Origin: Triparma columacea
Taxonomy: Eukaryota; Sar; Bolidophyceae; Parmales; Triparmaceae
DNA: 10,848 bases
Assembly: GCA_030267965.1 (NCBI GenBank)
Contig: BRYA01000231.1
Location: forward strand, 60,335-71,182
Direction of reading: 5' to 3'
The translations under genes were made by a program, and so were the position numbers. Under the pieces are notes generated by a model. That model had not been told where the DNA came from and did not search any database. It was given only the letters and a program-made list of their open reading frames with translations. The first letter of the stretch is position 1. Each line of letters begins with the position of its first letter. Below are positions 6,981 through 10,848 of this stretch, one piece after another.

Positions 6981-9900
6981 TTACGCACCCTTGGCAAAAC
7001 CAAAAAATCGCTGAACCCTCTCAACGCTGCTCCTTCTCCTCCCGCTTTTGAGCACATTGCTTATTGGAGAAAAGCGGCCATCGTCAGCAACCCCTTCTCC
7101 CCTCCCCTTCCTGAAGTCCTCTAAAATCTCCTTGAAGTCGTCCACAATGTCCACAAAAGTCGTCTCCCACTGCAACTCCAAAGGCATCTGGTCCTCTCTA
7201 CTCGTCGCGTTGCCCTCGAAATTCAAAACAATGTTGTTCCCTTTTTCTGCTGCGACTCTGAGAGCCGAATTCAGCTTGAACTTGAAGTGCTCATTGGACG
7301 TATGCTTCGACACGATCCTCAGCACGATCAGTATGATCCTTCCAAGCCTGTTGCTCAGGTCACGCATTACCGTGTTGTCGCCCTCCTCTTCAGAAGAAAA
7401 TTCCTCAAATTTGGCACCCCCGAACAGGAGCAGCTCCTTTACCATAAACACGAGCTCCTGAAGTATGACCATGAACTTGCACTTCACTCTCATGAGCTCG
7501 CTGTTGAAGTGGATGAGAAGCGGCTTGTGCCTGTTGTCCTTTGAGAGTCCTTCTCCCCTCAAACCGGCCTCTGTGTTTTCGTGGCCATCCGCCTTCCAAC
7601 AACTTTTGATCAGGTCAAGTTCAACCATACCTATCGTCTTTTGCTCCATCATTGCGAGAGGGTCATACACCACCTTCGACCTCATGTTCTGAAAGAAGCC
7701 CTTCAACTTCACCTGCTCGAACCCCTCATCCCCCTCCCCCTCCCCCTCTCCCTCCCCCCCCCCTTCCCTCCTGCTCTCTTCTTTCACAAGCTCAAACATG
7801 AACCGCTTTCGCCTCCTCTCGCCGTCCAATTCGCCCTGCTTCACGGTGGTGAGGTAATTCCTCGTCAAAAAATCCCCAAGGGTGAGCGGGAGGGAGGGGG
7901 AGGCTAGAATCTCAACGTTTCGCATGTCTATGAGAAGGTCAGCGGGCGATGGTCCGCTGGTCTTAGCCTCGACATTGTTCACCGATGCCTCCAAAGAGCA
8001 CGACAGCCGGCTCAGATGGTTGCCAAGAATAAGAAAGCTCCTGCGACGAGCGTGTATTGATGAGTTCATCGCCTTTGTTGTCTTGCTTAGATTATTGCCC
8101 ATTTCTCACCTCCTTAATGGAATTAGAACACCGTTGACGCTCCTTCGGACCCCTGAAAGTAGGTTGTCAGGTTTCGCCTTCATCTCTTTCTTGTCATGTT
8201 CGCTAAGCTCTTCAGTCTCGTCGTAGACAACCCCTCTTCCCCCTAAACTCTCGTAAATCATCCTGCGACGAGCGTGTATTGATGAGTTCATCGCCACTGT
8301 TGTCTTGCTTAGATTATTGCCCATTTCTCACCTCGTAAAGAAATTGGTTAGCCCCTTGAGTGCAGGCTGCGACTCCAAACTCACGTCTATGTGGTGTAGC
8401 TCCAACTTTATATCAATAGGATTACGACTAATGTGCGTCGCGTGTTTGCAGAATAGCGTCTCGAAGTCGATTATCGCGTCCTCGCTAGGACTATTTATCT
8501 TGCAGAAGGTGTCGTATGCCTTTTGCCAAATCTTGATCAGATCAGGAGCGACGGCCTTGTTGTTCTCGTGGTTAACTTTCGACTTGACATACTTTGCAAG
8601 TCTTGCTGTGGAAGATAGGTCTACCTTGGCAAAATTGCTGGCGAAGGAGACGAACGAGATTGCCTGGTCCCTCGTAATATTTAAAAGATCCCGCCCCCTG
8701 ATGCTACACTCATTGTCCTTGTTGCAAATATTGGCCTCAAGGTCCCCAGCATGTGGGCCAGACACCGAGAGAGTGCCATAAACAGAGTTCATGCGCTCCG
8801 GCTTGACCTTTTCAAGGTATCTCCCGAGCTCGTGCGGCAAGAACTTCTTTAGGTTGGAGGCAATTAGGAGCTTTAAGACTTGCTCGACGATGAAGCGGAT
8901 CAGAGTCTGTGGCGGCTTGACAGAATTCCCACTTGTCGTCGTCATCCGAGGCTCAATCTTCTTTAAACTGATCCGCAAACCAGACCCCACCTTCCAGGCC
9001 CGCCTCTTTGCCTTGAATGTCAATGGAACGTTCGACACGAACTCGCACCTCGCCGAGAAGGAATCCAGCTTGATTGATTTCGGAAAGTTGTCTGATCGCA
9101 GAAATAGCCCATCAGTTCGGAAACTCACGAAGCCCATCCCCGCCTGCTCACGGGTGTCCCCACCAATATTCATCTGGATCCCGACTGACGGAGCGTTCAC
9201 CGTCTGCAAAGTAAATCGCGAAAGGGTCGTGTTAGTCAATGGTGGTTGGATGTCGTGGACTGTCTCTTTCTCCATCCTCCTCACCGACATCTGAAACGGC
9301 GCCATCAAGTTCTCCAGCCATATAGCCTCGACTCCGACCTTGAATCCGGCGCCGACGAGTTTGATGCTGCATTCAGGGGGAATAGTCTGAAGGCGGGCTG
9401 AGTCGTACTCGGCCTCTGCAGCGTCAAGCGCTTTCTGACAAGTCCAGCAGTCGCCCAATGTCTCCAGCGAATCAAGCTCCTTCCTCAACGCATCAGCCCT
9501 CTTCGCGAGCATATTCGCGCGCTTTTTCATCGAAGGCTTTTCAACTTTCCACCGAGCCTTGTTATCCTCCTCCCTCATTGTTATCATTTCGTGAATCGAA
9601 AGGAGAGCCGCCTTGAGCATAAGGAGCCTATCAGCCTCGGCAATCTCGGACAACAGCGCAAGATCCTTGTAGTGGACGTAATTCGGCTTGAAAGACAGGA
9701 AGTCCGACTCATGAGGCTGATGGAACAGGTGGATTGCGATAGCCCTCATTGTCTGACTGAAAGGTATGGAGCTATACGAGTGATTTGAGACTTCCGAGAT
9801 AGCGAGGTCGGAACCTGTCAAATGAGGGCAGATAACATTGGCTATGTCCCCAATAACATCCCTATTTACACTGGGAGATCCTGGAGGAGGAGGGAAAGCC

Positions 9901-10049
9901 GAGAAACCCACTTCCTTGATTCTCTTTATTACCGGATGATTTTGGACGCTCTTAAACCTTAGCACCCCGCTGTTGCCTAATGCGTCCGGAGATAACAGTG
10001 ACTGCAAAACGTTGACTGCATTGTCTAGATAACTGCTTTCTCTGCTCAT
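6981..10049 (-). CDS. Uncharacterised 976-aa protein with twin introns
   Basis: I do not recognise this protein. Exons in transcript order are 10049-8332, 8262-8110 and 8040-6981; both introns are 69 nt, phase 2, at AG|G sites. The three open frames join into 976 aa, and each intron if retained gives an immediate in-frame TGA (AGG TGA), so splicing is required for the long product. Visible parts are a helical, charged segment with coiled-coil character (about 130-222), a CWTC pair of cysteines (201-204), a long middle section of alternating polar/hydrophobic residues that looks beta-rich (about 225-410), then further helical stretches. A low-complexity Gly/Glu run sits near residues 713-731 and is encoded by a CCCTCC-type tract at about 7731-7770. 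The C-terminus is basic (SGRRRSSVERVQRFFGFAKG). No signal peptide or convincing membrane span is seen. A lipid-binding or scaffold role could be imagined from the beta-rich section, but nothing supports it firmly. The gene is convergent with the 5979-6916 frame, 64 nt apart. Confidence 0.82.
8041..8109 (-). mobile_element. Introner-like intron, copy 1 (intron 2)
   Basis: This 69-nt spliceosomal intron (minus strand GTGAGAAATGGGCAATAATC at the 5' end, ACGCTCGTCGCAG at the 3' end) matches the other intron of the same gene. The shared block is 8039-8112 against 8261-8334: 74 positions with 2 mismatches (TT against AC on the plus strand at 8074-8075 and 8296-8297). It includes three bases of upstream exon (GAG) and two of downstream exon (GA). 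Surrounding exon sequence is unrelated. At this copy a GGAG is present on both sides of the intron, which could be a short target duplication supplying the AG|G splice context. Confidence 0.85.
8263..8331 (-). mobile_element. Introner-like intron, copy 2 (intron 1)
   Basis: This is the second copy of the 69-nt intron, 222 nt from the first and in the same orientation and phase. An 8-nt direct repeat (plus strand CTCGTAAA) lies at 8332-8339 and 8250-8257, flanking the element and 5 bases on its acceptor side. This is of the size reported for target-site duplications of introner elements in algae, but the other copy lacks it. No terminal inverted repeats were seen. Such a short sequence could not encode its own mobility proteins, so it would be a non-autonomous element. 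Confidence 0.82.
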
Positions 10050-10576
10050 AAAGGAGAAAATATCCTCCAGATCGGACCATCATGAGGTTCGGAGGACTGT
10101 TCTGGGAGTTCTCATATAATTTTTTTGAGGATTCTCATATATTTTCTCACGCTGAGAAACACAGATCGTAAAATTGGTGAGTTGTCGGGGGATAGAGAGA
10201 TTTATCTGATTTTTGTGAGGGTAAACGAAAGCACAGACACGTCTGTGGGAAAATTCTCAAGGCTCAACCGAGAGGTCCGGTCGATTGCTTTTACAACGGG
10301 GCGCTCTCCCGGTGTGTTTTTGAAATGCGGAGTCCCGTCACTAGACAATAACGTGCGTCTGGGGGTTATATTAAAGGGGAAGCGGTCACGGATGGAACCT
10401 TAAGAGAGGAGGAATGGCTGTTAAGAGCAAGGGCTTTAGCGAGCTGCAATAATGACGCACTATACGAATGTACCAATTTACGACATCTTCACTCACACCA
10501 AATACGCCGCTCCGCCACCTTTTTTTACGCACGTCGATCGTGAACGCATGATTTTCAGCACCCAATCAAAATCGTC
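10050..10576. other. Intergenic region between divergent genes
   Basis: This stretch separates the start of the 976-aa gene (minus) from the next gene (plus) and must hold both promoters. AT-rich direct repeats of TTCTCATATA are at about 10109-10118 and 10132-10141, each followed by a T run. An open frame at 10125-10403 lacks an ATG and shows no family marks, so it is not called. No RNA gene or other feature was recognised. Confidence 0.5.
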
Positions 10577-10848
10577 ATGGAGGGCGAGGTTGAAGCAGAT
10601 GAGGGAGTCGTGAATGGCGCCGGCAAGACCAACTATGCCTCCGAGCCCCACTCAGGCCCCAATCACACACCCTCCGCAATACACGGTCCCATAGATATCG
10701 ATTACTCAGCTCTTGGCCCCGAACAAGCCGAACTTGTCAAGCTTCTGGATGACCGAGGAGCCGTTGAAGGCCTCATCGACAACTCTACCGGCGCCGATGT
10801 GAAGATTATGGAGCTCGCTGATGTCTTTCACGACGAGCGCGACAAGAT
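10577..10848 (+). CDS. 5' end of an unidentified gene (partial)
   Basis: The frame runs open from ATG at 10577 through the window edge (90 codons plus 2 nt) with no intron needed. An in-frame TGA lies upstream near 10543-10545, and this is the first ATG after it. The N-terminus is acidic and probably disordered (MEGEVEADEGVVNGAGKTNY), followed by a more ordered stretch DIDYSALGPEQAELVKLLDD and RGAVEGLIDNSTGADV. The GAVEGL segment faintly recalls the N-terminal GGVEGL of plasma-membrane-type calcium ATPases, but this is too weak for a call; the diagnostic domains would lie beyond the window. Base composition and codon use look like the neighbouring genes. Confidence 0.6.
   Translation, partial: MEGEVEADEGVVNGAGKTNYASEPHSGPNHTPSAIHGPIDIDYSALGPEQAELVKLLDDRGAVEGLIDNSTGADVKIMELADVFHDERDK

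Noticed and set aside
8106..8324. Two proteins with the same N-terminus (starting MGNNLSK) suggesting a duplicated gene
   Set aside because: The shared start is translation of the repeated intron; the real exons join across it in phase 2 and intron retention gives an immediate TGA in the gene's frame.
8791..9294. 167-aa plus-strand frame
   Set aside because: It is antisense to the long exon of the 976-aa gene and shows no independent support.
10125..10403. 92-aa frame in the intergenic region
   Set aside because: It has no ATG (begins at TTG), no recognisable domain, and lies in the shared promoter region of divergent genes.
1..10848. CRISPR arrays, bacterial operons, tRNA or rRNA genes
   Set aside because: No spaced repeat array, cloverleaf with conserved boxes or rRNA core was seen; the splice structure shows eukaryotic nuclear DNA.

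Overview
The window is nuclear DNA of a compact, intron-rich eukaryote. Coding regions are broken by short GT-AG introns (69-215 nt) that I could place by joining frames, several with a CTAAC-type branch site. Genes lie on both strands with very small gaps (71, 38, 4 and 64 nt). The style (short introns, pyrimidine or CTCGCAG acceptors, repeated introns, an ABC1K fragment) suggests a unicellular alga, perhaps a marine stramenopile or similar picoalga. That assignment is inference; no gene here fixes the taxon.

Layout. 1-799: no convincing gene; a 90-nt tandem duplication carrying two equal GA tracts, then AT-rich DNA. 800-1083 (+): two exons of an ABC1/UbiB (AarF-type) atypical kinase, apparently a stranded C-terminal fragment. 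1380-3346 (+): a complete three-exon POT/PTR (SLC15-type) proton-coupled oligopeptide transporter of 555 aa. 3418-4670 (-): a complete four-exon steroid 5-alpha-reductase family enzyme of 284 aa, convergent with the transporter. 4709-5974 (+): a five-exon protein of 214 aa with one EF-hand-like loop, head-to-head with the reductase. 5979-6916 (+): a two-exon basic, Ser/Thr-rich protein of 283 aa that may be a separate gene or the 3' part of the EF-hand gene. 6981-10049 (-): an unrecognised 976-aa protein in three exons, whose two introns are almost the same sequence. 10577-10848 (+): the 5' end of another gene, cut by the window edge.

The genes do not form a pathway: a transporter, a lipid/steroid reductase and uncharacterised proteins share the region by compactness only. 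The most notable signal is the pair of 69-nt introns (72 of 74 aligned bases identical, including short exon flanks) inside the 976-aa gene. They sit in unrelated exon sequence and both are phase 2, the signature of introner-type intron gain. Second is the 5787-5978 junction, where splice choice decides whether there are two proteins or one fused protein.
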